64,000 bases of DNA from Acidovorax soli. Its GTDB lineage: Bacteria; Pseudomonadota; Gammaproteobacteria; Burkholderiales; Burkholderiaceae_C. The first letter of the stretch is position 1. Each line of letters starts with the position of its first letter. Shown here one piece after another: positions 8,441 to 17,116 of the stretch. The translations under genes were made by a program, and so were the position numbers. The notes under the pieces were generated by a model, which saw nothing but the letters and a program-made list of their open reading frames with translations, was not told the origin of the DNA and searched no databases. The stretch covers positions 434,001-498,000 of the forward strand of contig NZ_JACHLK010000001.1 of the NCBI RefSeq assembly GCF_014207955.1. The letters run 5' to 3'.

Positions 8441-8701
8441 ATGCAGTGCAGACCGGGCTGCGGTGCCTGCTGCACCGCCCCCTCCATCAGTTCGCCCATC
8501 CCCGGCATGCCCAAGGGCAAGCCGGCGGGCGTGCGCTGCATCCAGCTCGCGGACGATGCGCGCTGCCTTATTTTTGGGCACCCCGAGCGCCCCGCCGTCT
8601 GCAGCGGCCTGCAGCCCTCGGCCGAGATGTGCGCAGGCAGCACGCACGAGGCCATGGCCTTCCTGACGCGGCTCGAAGACCTGACCCGGCCCGCGGCCTG
8701 A
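8441..8701 (+). CDS. YkgJ-family cysteine-cluster protein
   Basis: This 86-residue protein has eight Cys residues (3, 7, 10, 11, 33, 42, 54, 64) in the arrangement of the YkgJ/UPF0153 family, whose members are annotated as putative zinc- or iron-chelating proteins. No enzymatic role is established. It follows the FMN reductase by 26 bases and converges on the Lrp gene with no gap. Confidence 0.8.
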   Translation: MQCRPGCGACCTAPSISSPIPGMPKGKPAGVRCIQLADDARCLIFGHPERPAVCSGLQPSAEMCAGSTHEAMAFLTRLEDLTRPAA

Positions 8702-9199
8702 TCAGTCCTCGTCGTCGTCCTTCTCGACCTCAGGGGGCACGTCCAGCGCCACCCGGGTCTCAAACTTGGAGCAGTTCATCGCGAAGGTGCTCTTGAAGTT
8801 GCGCACATTGTTGTTCGACGAAAACACCTCGCGCGTGAACGCGTGGTAGCGCTCCATCGACGCGGAGTTGATGATGAGCAGAAAGTCGAACTCGCCCGAC
8901 ACCTCGTAGCAGGCCATCACGTCGTCCTGCGCTGCCATCTTGGCCTCGAAGTTGCGCAGCAGCGCATCGTTCTGCTTGTCGAGTTCCACCGACACGAAGA
9001 CCGTGAGCGGCCGTCCCACGCGCTGGCGGTCCACCACCGCGACCTGCCGCAGCAAAATGCCCGCCGCACGCAGGATGGCAATGCGCCGCTGGCAGGTGGC
9101 GGGTGAGCTGTTGACCTTGCGCGCCAGCACGCGCAGGGGCTGCGAGGCGTCTTCCTGCAGCAGATTGAGGATCTGGATATCCAGGCGGTCAAGGTTCAT
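8702..9199 (-). CDS. Lrp/AsnC-family transcriptional regulator
   Basis: This 165-residue protein has an N-terminal AsnC-type helix-turn-helix (LDIQILNLLQEDASQPLR and the following recognition helix) and a C-terminal RAM ligand-binding domain with the motif ACYEVSGEFDFLLI. It ends in an acidic tail. The ATG at 9199 is the family start. It is transcribed divergently from the M20 hydrolase/diaminopropionate lyase operon, which it very likely controls in response to an amino acid. Confidence 0.92.
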   Translation of the reverse strand: MNLDRLDIQILNLLQEDASQPLRVLARKVNSSPATCQRRIAILRAAGILLRQVAVVDRQRVGRPLTVFVSVELDKQNDALLRNFEAKMAAQDDVMACYEVSGEFDFLLIINSASMERYHAFTREVFSSNNNVRNFKSTFAMNCSKFETRVALDVPPEVEKDDDED

Positions 9200-9354
9200 G
9201 GCTCCGCCCACGATACCAAAGGGCGATGGGACAAATGCATCACGGTTCTTCCGATTGTGAGACAGATCCCTCATTGAACGCCGCATTGCGATCGTTTTAA
9301 CCGGGCGTGCGCCCCAACAATGCGTAGGAAACGTCCGACACCTGGAGTGCCCGC

Positions 9355-10542
9355 ATGACCCACCACCCCGCCGCCCCCTCCGCCGACTTCGAGCAGCAGC
9401 TCGTGCGCTGGCGCCACCACCTGCACCGCCATCCCGAGACCGGATTCAACGAAGTCGACACCGCTGACTACGTGGCGCGCCACCTCAGCGCCCTGGGCCT
9501 CTCGGTGCACCGCGGCATCGGCGGCACGGGCGTGGTGGCCAGCCTCACCGTGGGCCACAGCGCGCGCAGCATCGGCCTGCGCGCCGACATGGACGCGCTG
9601 GCCATGGGCGAAGCGGCCCCGGGCCGCGCCCATGCCTCGCAAAACGCAGGCTGCATGCATGCCTGCGGGCACGACGGCCACATGGCCATGGTGCTCGGCG
9701 CCGCGCAGCTGCTGGCCGAGCGGCGCGACTTCGACGGCACGGTGCACTTCATCTTCCAGCCCGCCGAGGAGCATGGCAAGGGGGCCGCAGCGATGATGGC
9801 CGACGGCCTGTTCCAGCGCTTCCCCGTCGATGAGATCTACGGCGCGCACAACATCCCCGGCATGCCGGCTGGCCACATGGCCATCCGAAGCGGCGGCATC
9901 ATGGCCAGCGAGGACAACTTCGTCATCGAGATCACCGGCCGAGGCGGCCACGCGGCGCGCCCGCACATGGCCATCGATCCATTGGTCATCGGCGCCGAGA
10001 TCGTGCTTGCGCTGCAGACCGTGGTGGCCCGCTCGGTCGACCCGAGCCAGCCTGCCGTCGTCTCGTGCACCGAATTCACCACCGACGGCATCCGCAACGC
10101 CCTGCCCACCCACGCCACGATCAAGGGCGATACGCGCAGCTATTCGCCCGAGGTACAGGCCCTGCTCGCAAAACGCATGCGCGAGATCAGCGAAGGCATC
10201 TGCGCCGCCCATGGCGCCAGCTGCCGCTTCACCTACACCCACGAATTCGCCCCCACCGTGAACTGGCCGGCCTGCGTGGAGGTGGCCACCGCGGCTGCCC
10301 AGGCCGTGATCGGTGCCGAGCGGCTGGACAGCAACGTCACGCCCATGATGATCTCCGAGGACTTCGGTGCCTTCCTGCAGGTGGTCCCCGGGGCCTTCAT
10401 GTTCATCGGCAACGGCGAGGCCGGCACGCCCGGCGGCGTGCCGCTGCACAACGCCGCGTATGACTTCAACGACGCCGTGCTGCCCGTGGGCGCGCGCTAC
10501 TTCGCCGAACTCGCGCGCGCGCGCCTGCCCATCACCGCCTGA
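9355..10542 (+). CDS. peptidase M20-family amidohydrolase (hippurate hydrolase-like)
   Basis: This 395-residue protein is a dinuclear-metal amidohydrolase of the M20D type, which cleaves N-acyl or amide bonds of amino-acid derivatives. Metal ligands are visible in HRHPETGFNE, CGHDGH (Cys104, His106), the EEHGKGAAAMM segment near residue 139, and GAHNIPG. The HAARPH stretch belongs to the lid dimerisation domain. It is the first gene downstream of the divergent Lrp regulator and lies 15 bases before dpaL. Releasing a free 2,3-diaminopropionate-type amino acid from a conjugate for the next enzyme is a plausible role (inference). Confidence 0.9.
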   Translation: MTHHPAAPSADFEQQLVRWRHHLHRHPETGFNEVDTADYVARHLSALGLSVHRGIGGTGVVASLTVGHSARSIGLRADMDALAMGEAAPGRAHASQNAGCMHACGHDGHMAMVLGAAQLLAERRDFDGTVHFIFQPAEEHGKGAAAMMADGLFQRFPVDEIYGAHNIPGMPAGHMAIRSGGIMASEDNFVIEITGRGGHAARPHMAIDPLVIGAEIVLALQTVVARSVDPSQPAVVSCTEFTTDGIRNALPTHATIKGDTRSYSPEVQALLAKRMREISEGICAAHGASCRFTYTHEFAPTVNWPACVEVATAAAQAVIGAERLDSNVTPMMISEDFGAFLQVVPGAFMFIGNGEAGTPGGVPLHNAAYDFNDAVLPVGARYFAELARARLPITA

Positions 10543-10557
10543 CCCTGGAAATCACCC

Positions 10558-11784
10558 ATGCTCTTCACCAACCCTGCGGCCTCTCGCCGCCCCTACGACC
10601 CCGCCCTGCAGCGCGTGATGAACCTCGCCGCCGCCCGCGAAAGCCGGCAGTGGCTGGCCGGCTGGACGCAGCTGCGCCGCGGCAGCACGCCGCTGCACGC
10701 CCTGCCCCACCTGGCCCGCCAGCTCGGCCTGGGCCAACTGCACCTCAAGGACGAATCCGTGCGCTCGCCCCTGGCCAGCTTCAAGGTGCTGGGCGCGCCC
10801 GCCGCCCTGCTGCGCCTGGTGCTGCGCCAATGGCCCGACGCGGGCTGGGCCCCGGCCGACCTGCTCGCAGGGCGCCACGCGGATGCACTGGCCGGCTTCA
10901 CCGCCATCAGCGCCACCGACGGCAACCATGGCCGCGCCCTGGCTGCCGCCGCGCAGAGCATGGGCTGCCGCTGTGTCATCGTGCTGCATGCCCAGGTGAG
11001 CGCCGAGCGCGAACGGCCCATCCGTGCCCTGGGCGCCGAGGTCGTGCGCATCACGGGCAACTACGACGACTCCGTGCAGGAGGCCGAGCGCCTGGCCCGC
11101 GCCCACGGCTGGTGGGTGGTCTCCGACACCTCGTACGAGGGCTACGAGGACATTCCGCGCGACGTCATGCAGGGCTACGGCATCCTGGTCGACGAACTGC
11201 TGGAACAGATGCCCGGCAATCCCTGCCCCTTCACCCACGTCATGCTCCAGGGCGGCGTGGGCGGCCTGGCCGCAGGCGTCGTGGCACCCCTGTGGGAACG
11301 CTACGGTGCGCAGCGCCCCACCTTCATCGCCGTGGAGCCCCAGCAGGCCGACTGCCTGCTGCAGAGCGCCATCGCCGGCCGCGCGAGCCGCGCCACGGGC
11401 AGTGTGGATTCGGTGATGGCGGGCCTGGCCTGCGGTGAGACCTCGCCCCTGGCCTGGCGTTTCCTGCAGCCTGCCGTGGACCATTTCATGACCGTGGGCG
11501 ATGCAGAGGCCGAAGCGGCCATGCGCACCCTGGCCAGCGGTGCGGCGGGCGATGTGCCCGTGCTCAGTGGCGAATCGGGCGCCGCGGGCCTGGCCGGGCT
11601 GGCCGCGCTCATGGCCGATCCGGCCCGCGCCGCCCAGGCCGGCCTGGGAGCAGGCTCGCGCGTGCTGCTCATCAGCACCGAAGGCGCCACCGCCCCGGGC
11701 GTCTACGAAGCCATCACCGGCCGCAGCCCGGCCAGCGTGCTGCAGGCCCAGGCCGAATGGATGGCACGCCCATTGCACACGTGA
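10558..11784 (+). CDS. dpaL: diaminopropionate ammonia-lyase
   Basis: This 408-residue fold-type II PLP enzyme converts 2,3-diaminopropionate to pyruvate and two ammonia. The PLP lysine is Lys76 in SPLASFKVLGAPAA, and the cofactor phosphate loop GGVGGLAAG and the active-site segment ATDGNHGRALAA match the YgeX/DpaL family rather than threonine dehydratase. The length is also typical. In E. coli, ygeX is next to an M20 hydrolase gene (ygeY), which resembles the arrangement here. It is followed 28 bases later by a class II aldolase. Confidence 0.92.
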   Translation: MLFTNPAASRRPYDPALQRVMNLAAARESRQWLAGWTQLRRGSTPLHALPHLARQLGLGQLHLKDESVRSPLASFKVLGAPAALLRLVLRQWPDAGWAPADLLAGRHADALAGFTAISATDGNHGRALAAAAQSMGCRCVIVLHAQVSAERERPIRALGAEVVRITGNYDDSVQEAERLARAHGWWVVSDTSYEGYEDIPRDVMQGYGILVDELLEQMPGNPCPFTHVMLQGGVGGLAAGVVAPLWERYGAQRPTFIAVEPQQADCLLQSAIAGRASRATGSVDSVMAGLACGETSPLAWRFLQPAVDHFMTVGDAEAEAAMRTLASGAAGDVPVLSGESGAAGLAGLAALMADPARAAQAGLGAGSRVLLISTEGATAPGVYEAITGRSPASVLQAQAEWMARPLHT

Positions 11785-11812
11785 CAATCCACCCGTGACC
11801 CCAGGACCCCCG

Positions 11813-12541
11813 ATGAACGACACCGCCCCTCTCGACTTCGATTCGCCCTCCGTGCGCCAGTTGCGCGAAGACCTGGCCCTGGCCCTGCGCGCCGCCGCCC
11901 ACCACGGCCTGTCCGAGGGCGTGTGCAACCATTTCAGCGTGGAGCTGCCCGACCGCTCCGGCCGCTTTTTGCTCAACCCCCGCGGCCTGATGTGGAGCGA
12001 GGTGCAGGCCGAGGACATCGTGCTCATCGACGAAGAGGGCCAGCGCCTGGCCGGCCGCCACGAGGTGGAGCCCACGGCCATGTTCATCCACGCCGCCATC
12101 CACCGCCTGTGCCAGAAGGCCTGCGTGCTGCATACCCACATGCCCTATGCCACGGCGCTCACGCTGACCGCCGACCGGGCCCTGGACACCACGCTCTCGC
12201 AGAACGCCATGCGCTTCCATGGCCGCACGGCCGTGGACCCGAACTACAACGGCTTCGCGCTCGACGTGCGCGAGGGCGAGCGCATCGCGGGCGTGCTGCG
12301 CACCGCGGACATCGGCTTCCTGGGCAACCACGGTGTGGTGGTCTGCGGCGACCGCATCGACTACGCCTACGACGACCTGTACTACTTGGAGCGCGCCTGC
12401 ATGGCCCAGGTGCTCGCCCAGTCCACGGGCCGGCCCCTGGCCCCGGCCAGCGCTGCGCTGGCGCAGCATGTGAGCGAGCAGTCCATGGGCGAACGCCTGC
12501 AGTCCGAACTGTTCTTCGAAGCGCTGCGCAGAACACTCTGA
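11813..12541 (+). CDS. class II aldolase/adducin-family protein
   Basis: This 242-residue protein has the class II aldolase zinc site: HTHMPYATAL at mid-length supplies two His, and NHGVVVCG supplies a third, with VEPTAMFIHAAIH as a preceding structural motif. Members are aldolases, epimerases or decarboxylases of small hydroxy acids; the substrate is unknown. The ATG at 11813 follows the dpaL stop by 28 bases, so it is likely part of the Lrp-controlled operon. Confidence 0.85.
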   Translation: MNDTAPLDFDSPSVRQLREDLALALRAAAHHGLSEGVCNHFSVELPDRSGRFLLNPRGLMWSEVQAEDIVLIDEEGQRLAGRHEVEPTAMFIHAAIHRLCQKACVLHTHMPYATALTLTADRALDTTLSQNAMRFHGRTAVDPNYNGFALDVREGERIAGVLRTADIGFLGNHGVVVCGDRIDYAYDDLYYLERACMAQVLAQSTGRPLAPASAALAQHVSEQSMGERLQSELFFEALRRTL

Positions 12542-12557
12542 TTTTTTGCGGCAAGCC

Positions 12558-12584
12558 TGTCACAGAGCGGCCCCCTGGCGCGTC
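12558..12584 (+). promoter_or_regulatory. ECF41-type promoter of the sigma factor gene
   Basis: TGTCACA at 12558-12564 is followed after exactly 16 bases by CGTC at 12581-12584. This is the known ECF41 promoter arrangement and implies autoregulation. The same motif with the same spacing precedes the AhpD-like gene. Transcription would begin near 12591, which favours the ATG at 12622 over the ATG at 12601. Confidence 0.88.
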
Positions 12585-12621
12585 TGGTAGGTACCAGACT
12601 ATGTATGCTTGGAACCCTGCC

Positions 12622-13521
12622 ATGACCACCACCCGGCCCCCCACCACCCCGGTCGACGACACCTTCGCCGCCCTGCGCCCGCGCCTGTTCGGCATTGCCT
12701 ACCGCATGCTGGGCGTGCGCGCCGACGCCGAGGACGTGGTGCAGGACGCCTGGCTGCGCTGGAGCGGCACGGACACGGCGGCACTGCAATCGGCCGAGGC
12801 CTGGCTGGTCACCGTGACCACGCGCCTGTCCATCGACCGGCTGCGCGCCGCCAAGGCCGAGCGCGAGGCCTATGTGGGCTGGTGGCTGCCCGAGCCGCTG
12901 GTGGAGCCGCTCGACGAGCGCACACCCGAGGCCGCGGCCGAGCTGGCCGGCGAGCTGTCGGTGGCCTTTCTCTACGTGCTCGAACGCCTGGGCCCCGAGG
13001 AACGCGCCGCCTTCCTGCTGCGCCAGGTCTTCGACTACGACTACCCCGAGATCGCCGCCCAGCTGGGCAAGAGCGAGGCCGCCTGCCGCCAGATGGTGCA
13101 CCGCGCCAGCGAGCGCGTGCAGCAGGCGCGCACGCGTTTCGAGGTACCGCGGGGCGTGCACCACCAGCTGCTCGAGCGCTTCATCGCGGCCGCCCACAGC
13201 GGCCAGCGCGATGCCATCGAGTCCCTGCTGTCCGAAGACGCCATGCTGATCGGTGACGGTGGCGGCAAGGTGCAGTCCTTCCCGCACCCGCTGGTGGGCG
13301 CCTTCCGCATCGCCAACCTGTTCTGGGCGCAGTGGCGGCGCATGGCCGAGCAGGTGGTCTACCGCACCGTGCTCATCAATGGCGAGCCGGGCCTGCTGCG
13401 CTACATCAACGGCCGGCTCGAATCGGCCCAGGCCATCGTGACCGATGGCGAGCGCATTGTCGCCATCTACGCAATCCGCAACCCGGACAAACTGCAGGGC
13501 ATCCCGCTCACGCTGGATTGA
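12622..13521 (+). CDS. ECF41-family RNA polymerase sigma factor (SigJ-like)
   Basis: This 299-residue sigma factor has regions 2 (AYRMLGVRADAEDVVQDAWLR) and 4 (LLRQVFDYDYPEIAAQLGKSEAACRQ) followed by a long SnoaL-like C-terminal extension. The ECF41 hallmarks WLPEP (between regions 2 and 4), DGGGKV and NPDKL (in the extension) are all present. In this group the extension replaces a separate anti-sigma factor. ATG 12622 is preferred because the promoter lies only about 17 bases before the alternative ATG at 12601. The target gene is immediately downstream. Confidence 0.92.
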   Translation: MTTTRPPTTPVDDTFAALRPRLFGIAYRMLGVRADAEDVVQDAWLRWSGTDTAALQSAEAWLVTVTTRLSIDRLRAAKAEREAYVGWWLPEPLVEPLDERTPEAAAELAGELSVAFLYVLERLGPEERAAFLLRQVFDYDYPEIAAQLGKSEAACRQMVHRASERVQQARTRFEVPRGVHHQLLERFIAAAHSGQRDAIESLLSEDAMLIGDGGGKVQSFPHPLVGAFRIANLFWAQWRRMAEQVVYRTVLINGEPGLLRYINGRLESAQAIVTDGERIVAIYAIRNPDKLQGIPLTLD

Positions 13522-13539
13522 AAATTTTTGGGGCCCTGC

Positions 13540-13566
13540 TGTCACAAGGGCACAGGCCCACGCGTC
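13540..13566 (+). promoter_or_regulatory. ECF41-type promoter of the AhpD-like gene
   Basis: TGTCACA at 13540-13546, a 16-base spacer and CGTC at 13563-13566 repeat the motif and spacing found before the sigma factor gene. A leader of about 75 bases would follow before the ATG at 13647. Confidence 0.9.
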
Positions 13567-13646
13567 TTGAAGGGTATGGAAGGCAACGACAAGCTCGGCG
13601 CCCTCCAGGTTTCAACCCTTCATCACCACCCAACGGAGTTTTCACC

Positions 13647-14102
13647 ATGTCCCAGCACACCGCCCGCCTGCCCTACCACCAGCTCGCCAACAAGGCCTTC
13701 ATGGGCCTCGTCAACCTGTCCGAGACCGTCAAGAAGGGAAGCATCGGCGCCCGCCTGGCCGAACTCGTGTTCCTGCGCGTCTCGCAGATCAACGGCTGCG
13801 CCTACTGCATGGACATGCACTGGACCTACCTCGTCAAGGACGGCATGGAGCCGCGCCACCTCAACGCCGTGGCCGGCTGGCGCGAAGCCCCCTTCTTCAG
13901 CGAACGCGAGCGCGCCGCCTTCCGCTGGGCCGAGATCATCACCGCCACACCGCACAGCGACGCCAGCGACGAGGAATTCGCCCTGCTCAAGGCCCAGTTC
14001 AACGACACCGAGATCGCCGAGCTCGGCTTTGCCATCGGCGTCATCAACGCCTGGAACCTGATCAACGCCGGCATGCGCAGCCCCATCCCCCAAGGCGCCT
14101 GA
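13647..14102 (+). CDS. carboxymuconolactone decarboxylase/AhpD-family protein
   Basis: This 151-residue protein has the AhpD-like redox motif CAYCMDMH (Cys51, Cys54, His58), typical of alkylhydroperoxidase-like members of the carboxymuconolactone decarboxylase superfamily. Such proteins reduce peroxides or act as thiol-disulfide enzymes in the cytosol; the exact substrate is unknown. It is the standard partner of ECF41 sigma factors and lies behind a matching promoter, so it is the likely direct target of the upstream sigma factor. An AACGGAG ribosome-binding site precedes the ATG. Confidence 0.92.
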   Translation: MSQHTARLPYHQLANKAFMGLVNLSETVKKGSIGARLAELVFLRVSQINGCAYCMDMHWTYLVKDGMEPRHLNAVAGWREAPFFSERERAAFRWAEIITATPHSDASDEEFALLKAQFNDTEIAELGFAIGVINAWNLINAGMRSPIPQGA

Positions 14103-14104
14103 GC

Positions 14105-14986
14105 TCAAGGAATGCCGTACTTGTTGGGATAACGGATGTTCTCGCGCATGTGCGCGCTCATGGGAATGCGCAGCGTGGCCGTGTCGAACCACTGGCGGTA
14201 CAGCGCCGCCAGTTCGCCCGAATGCATCAGCCCCAGCACCGTGCGGTCCACCACCTCGCGCAGCGGCAGATCGTCCTTGGGCAGCATGAAGGCATAGGGC
14301 TCCACCGTGAGGTGGCGGCCGGTCACATGCAACGCCCCGCGCAGCGGCGATGAGGCGATCAGCCCGTAGAGCAGCACATCGTCCTGCGCAAAGGCATCGA
14401 CCTTGCCCAGCTCCACCAGGCGCACGCCCTCGGCATCGGTGGCCACCACGGTCACGGCGATCTCCTGCTCGCGCTGTGCGCGCTGCACCGTCTCCTGCGC
14501 CGTCGTGCCCTTGCTCACGGCAATGCGCCGGCGCCACAGGCTGGGCACGCCATCGAGCTGCACCGACTGGCGCGCCAGAAAGCGCACACCCGTGGTGAAC
14601 AGCGTGTGCGAAAAATCCACCGCCTTCTGCCGGCCCACGGTGTTGGTGTTGCCCCCGCACTCGATGTCGATGCTGCCGGCCTGCAGCAGCGGAATGCGCT
14701 GCGCCGCCTCCAGCGGGCGGAACGCCACGCGCAGGTCCGGCCGGCCCAGCTGTTTGCGCAGGGCCTCCACCACCTTCATGCACACCGCAATCGAATAGCC
14801 CACCGTGTTGCCCGCCGCATCGCGGAAGGCAAAGGTGCCCGGCGTGGGGATATAGCCCACCTGCACCGTGCCGCTGCGCGCGATGCGGGCCAGCGCACCA
14901 CCCGTGCCCTGCGCCTGGCACAACGGCCCCAGCAAGGCCAGCGCGACCAGGACCGGCAGGGACTTCGCGAGAACGCGTGCATGCAT
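14105..14986 (-). CDS. polar amino-acid ABC transporter substrate-binding protein
   Basis: This 293-residue periplasmic protein has a Sec signal peptide (hydrophobic core LPVLVALALLGPLCQA, cleavage near residue 25) and a type II solute-binding fold of the amino-acid family, with GYIPTPGTFAF and the later segment SIDIECGGNTNTV typical of ligand-contact loops. It is the last gene of the operon ATPase-permease-permease-amidase-SBP. The ligand is probably a polar amino acid or an amide derivative, given the linked amidase. Confidence 0.88.
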   Translation of the reverse strand: MHARVLAKSLPVLVALALLGPLCQAQGTGGALARIARSGTVQVGYIPTPGTFAFRDAAGNTVGYSIAVCMKVVEALRKQLGRPDLRVAFRPLEAAQRIPLLQAGSIDIECGGNTNTVGRQKAVDFSHTLFTTGVRFLARQSVQLDGVPSLWRRRIAVSKGTTAQETVQRAQREQEIAVTVVATDAEGVRLVELGKVDAFAQDDVLLYGLIASSPLRGALHVTGRHLTVEPYAFMLPKDDLPLREVVDRTVLGLMHSGELAALYRQWFDTATLRIPMSAHMRENIRYPNKYGIP

Positions 14987-15005
14987 GGTGTGCTCCTCGT
15001 ATGGC

Positions 15006-16433
15006 CTAGCCCAGGCCGGGTGGCACGGCCAGGTACCAGCGCGTCGCGCGCTCGAAGGCCTGGCCCACACGCAAGGCCGTGGCCTCGTCGAACGGCCGCG
15101 CAATGAACTGCAGCGACACCGGCATGCCGGCCCGCGTGAAGCCCGCGGGCACGGCCACCGAGCACAGGTCCAGCAGGTTCACGAAGCGGCCCAGGCGCGA
15201 CAGCGGCGTGGCCAGCTCGTCCACCTCGGTGAGCGGGATCGCGGCGATGGCATTGGTCGGAAAGGCACAGACATCCACCCCGTCCATGGCCGCCAGCATC
15301 TCGGCCTTGGCCTGCTCGCGCAGTCTGAGCAGCTGCAGGTACTGCGCCGCGCCGATGTCACGCCCCAGCAGGATGCGCCGGCGCACATGCGGGTCGAACT
15401 CCAGCCCCTCCTGCTCGAAGAGTTCGCCCAGGTTCGCATAGCCCTCGGCGCTCATCAGGCTGCCCGCCACGCGCATGGACTCGGCCAGGCTCTGCGGCAG
15501 CGCACGCTCCACGCGCTGCAGGCCCAGGCCTTCGAGCACGCGCACGGCCTCATCGCAGGCGGTGAGCACCTCGGGGTCCACATCCGCACGCTCGGCCTCG
15601 GGCAGCACCCACATGCGCATGCCGGCCACGCCGCGCGCGGCGTCGAGCTGCGGCAGCACCGCGCGCGCAGGCACCGGCAGCGACACGGCATCGCGCGGGT
15701 CGGGGCCCGACAGCACATCGAGCAGGATGGCGCTGTCGCGCACCGTGCGTGTGAGCGGGCCCACCGTGTCGTGCGTGGGGCACAGTTCGATGAGCCCATG
15801 GCGGCTGACCAGCCCGCGCGTGGTCTTGAGGCCCACCACCCCGCACAGCCCCGCGGGGATGCGCACCGATCCCCCCGTGTCCGTGCCGATGCTGGCCGTG
15901 CACAGGCCGGCCGCCAGCGCCACGGCCGAGCCGCTGCTGCTGCCGCCGGGCGTGCGGTGCGTGTGCAGGTCCCAGGGGTTCCAGGGCGTGCCCATCACGG
16001 CGTTCGTGCCCCAGCCGCCAAAGGCGAACTCCACCGTGTGCGTCTTGCCGATCACCACGGCCCCGGCCGCACGCAGCCGCTCCACCACGGCTGCGCTGAT
16101 TGCGGAGGTGCGCGGCGGCCGCGCCTTCGAGCCCGCCGCAATGGGCTTGCCCTCTACCTCGAACAGGTCCTTCACCGCCACCGTCACGCCGTGCAGCGGC
16201 CCCAGGCGGATGCCGGCGCGCGCCATCTGGTCCAGGCCGCGCGCCGCGGCGCGGGCCTCATCGGCATAGACCTCGGTGAAGGCATGCAGCTGCTTGCCAT
16301 GGCGTGCAATGCGCGCAAGCTGCGCCTCCAGCAGCGCCTCGCTGGTCAGCTCTCCGTGCTGGATGGCCTGGGCCAGCTGCTCCAGCGGTGCATAGGTCAG
16401 GGAGGTCATGGAATCCTTGGTCGTCGTGGTCAT
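15006..16433 (-). CDS. amidase-signature-family amidase
   Basis: This 475-residue enzyme carries the amidase signature. Its Ser-cisSer-Lys triad can be placed in VAVKDLF (Lys), TPGGSSSGSAVALAAGL and TDTGGSVRIPAGLCG (the two serines). Such enzymes hydrolyse carboxamides to acids and ammonia. The start ATG at 16433 overlaps the stop of the upstream permease gene by four bases (ATGA). An amidase inside an amino-acid ABC operon suggests that an imported amide is hydrolysed after uptake. No signal peptide is visible, so it is probably cytosolic. Confidence 0.9.
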   Translation of the reverse strand: MTTTTKDSMTSLTYAPLEQLAQAIQHGELTSEALLEAQLARIARHGKQLHAFTEVYADEARAAARGLDQMARAGIRLGPLHGVTVAVKDLFEVEGKPIAAGSKARPPRTSAISAAVVERLRAAGAVVIGKTHTVEFAFGGWGTNAVMGTPWNPWDLHTHRTPGGSSSGSAVALAAGLCTASIGTDTGGSVRIPAGLCGVVGLKTTRGLVSRHGLIELCPTHDTVGPLTRTVRDSAILLDVLSGPDPRDAVSLPVPARAVLPQLDAARGVAGMRMWVLPEAERADVDPEVLTACDEAVRVLEGLGLQRVERALPQSLAESMRVAGSLMSAEGYANLGELFEQEGLEFDPHVRRRILLGRDIGAAQYLQLLRLREQAKAEMLAAMDGVDVCAFPTNAIAAIPLTEVDELATPLSRLGRFVNLLDLCSVAVPAGFTRAGMPVSLQFIARPFDEATALRVGQAFERATRWYLAVPPGLG

Positions 16434-17116
16434 GCCGCACCCACCGTGCGGCGCCCCTGGGCCAGGCGGCGTTCGAGCAGCCGCGAGCACATCGACAGGG
16501 GAAAGGCGATGGCGAAGTACAGCAGCCCCACCAGCAGGAAGATGTGCAGCGGCAGGAAGTACTCGCTGGACATGGCGCGCGCCGCCAGCATCAATTCGTT
16601 GGTGGCGATCAGCGCGCACAGCGAGCTGTCCTTGAGCAGCGCCACATAGCTCGACAGCAGCGGCGGCAGCATCACGCGCAGGGCCTGCGGCAGCGTCACC
16701 GAGAGGAACACCTGGCGCGGCGTGAGGCCCGCAGCCAGCCCCGCCTCGCGCTGCCCGCCATGCACCGACTGCAGCCCGCCGCGCAGCACCTCGGCCACAT
16801 AGGCCGCGCCATGCACCCCGAGGCCCATGGCCCCGGCCCAGTAGCCCGACAGCGTGATGCCCACCGAGGGCAGCGCAAAGTAGATCGCCAGCAGCAAGGC
16901 CAGCAGCGGCACCGCGCGCAGCAGCTGGATGCAGCCATTGGCCGCATGGCGCAGCACGCCCACGCCGCTGCGCAGCATCCACACCAGCACGGCGCCCAGC
17001 ACCAGCGCGATGGCAAAGCCGATGGCCGAGAGCTCGGCCGTCACCCGGGCCGCCTGCAGCAGGCGCGGCCACCACTCGCCCAGGTACTCGGCATAGGTCG
17101 CGAAGAAAGCGCTCAT
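16430..17116 (-). CDS. polar amino-acid ABC transporter permease
   Basis: This 228-residue inner-membrane protein belongs to the HisM/GlnP permease family. It has five or so hydrophobic segments and the EAA loop region (VHGGQREAGLAAGLTPRQVF) that contacts the ATPase. The start overlaps the stop of the preceding permease by four bases, so the two permeases are translationally coupled and probably form a heterodimer. Confidence 0.9.
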   Translation of the reverse strand: MSAFFATYAEYLGEWWPRLLQAARVTAELSAIGFAIALVLGAVLVWMLRSGVGVLRHAANGCIQLLRAVPLLALLLAIYFALPSVGITLSGYWAGAMGLGVHGAAYVAEVLRGGLQSVHGGQREAGLAAGLTPRQVFLSVTLPQALRVMLPPLLSSYVALLKDSSLCALIATNELMLAARAMSSEYFLPLHIFLLVGLLYFAIAFPLSMCSRLLERRLAQGRRTVGAA

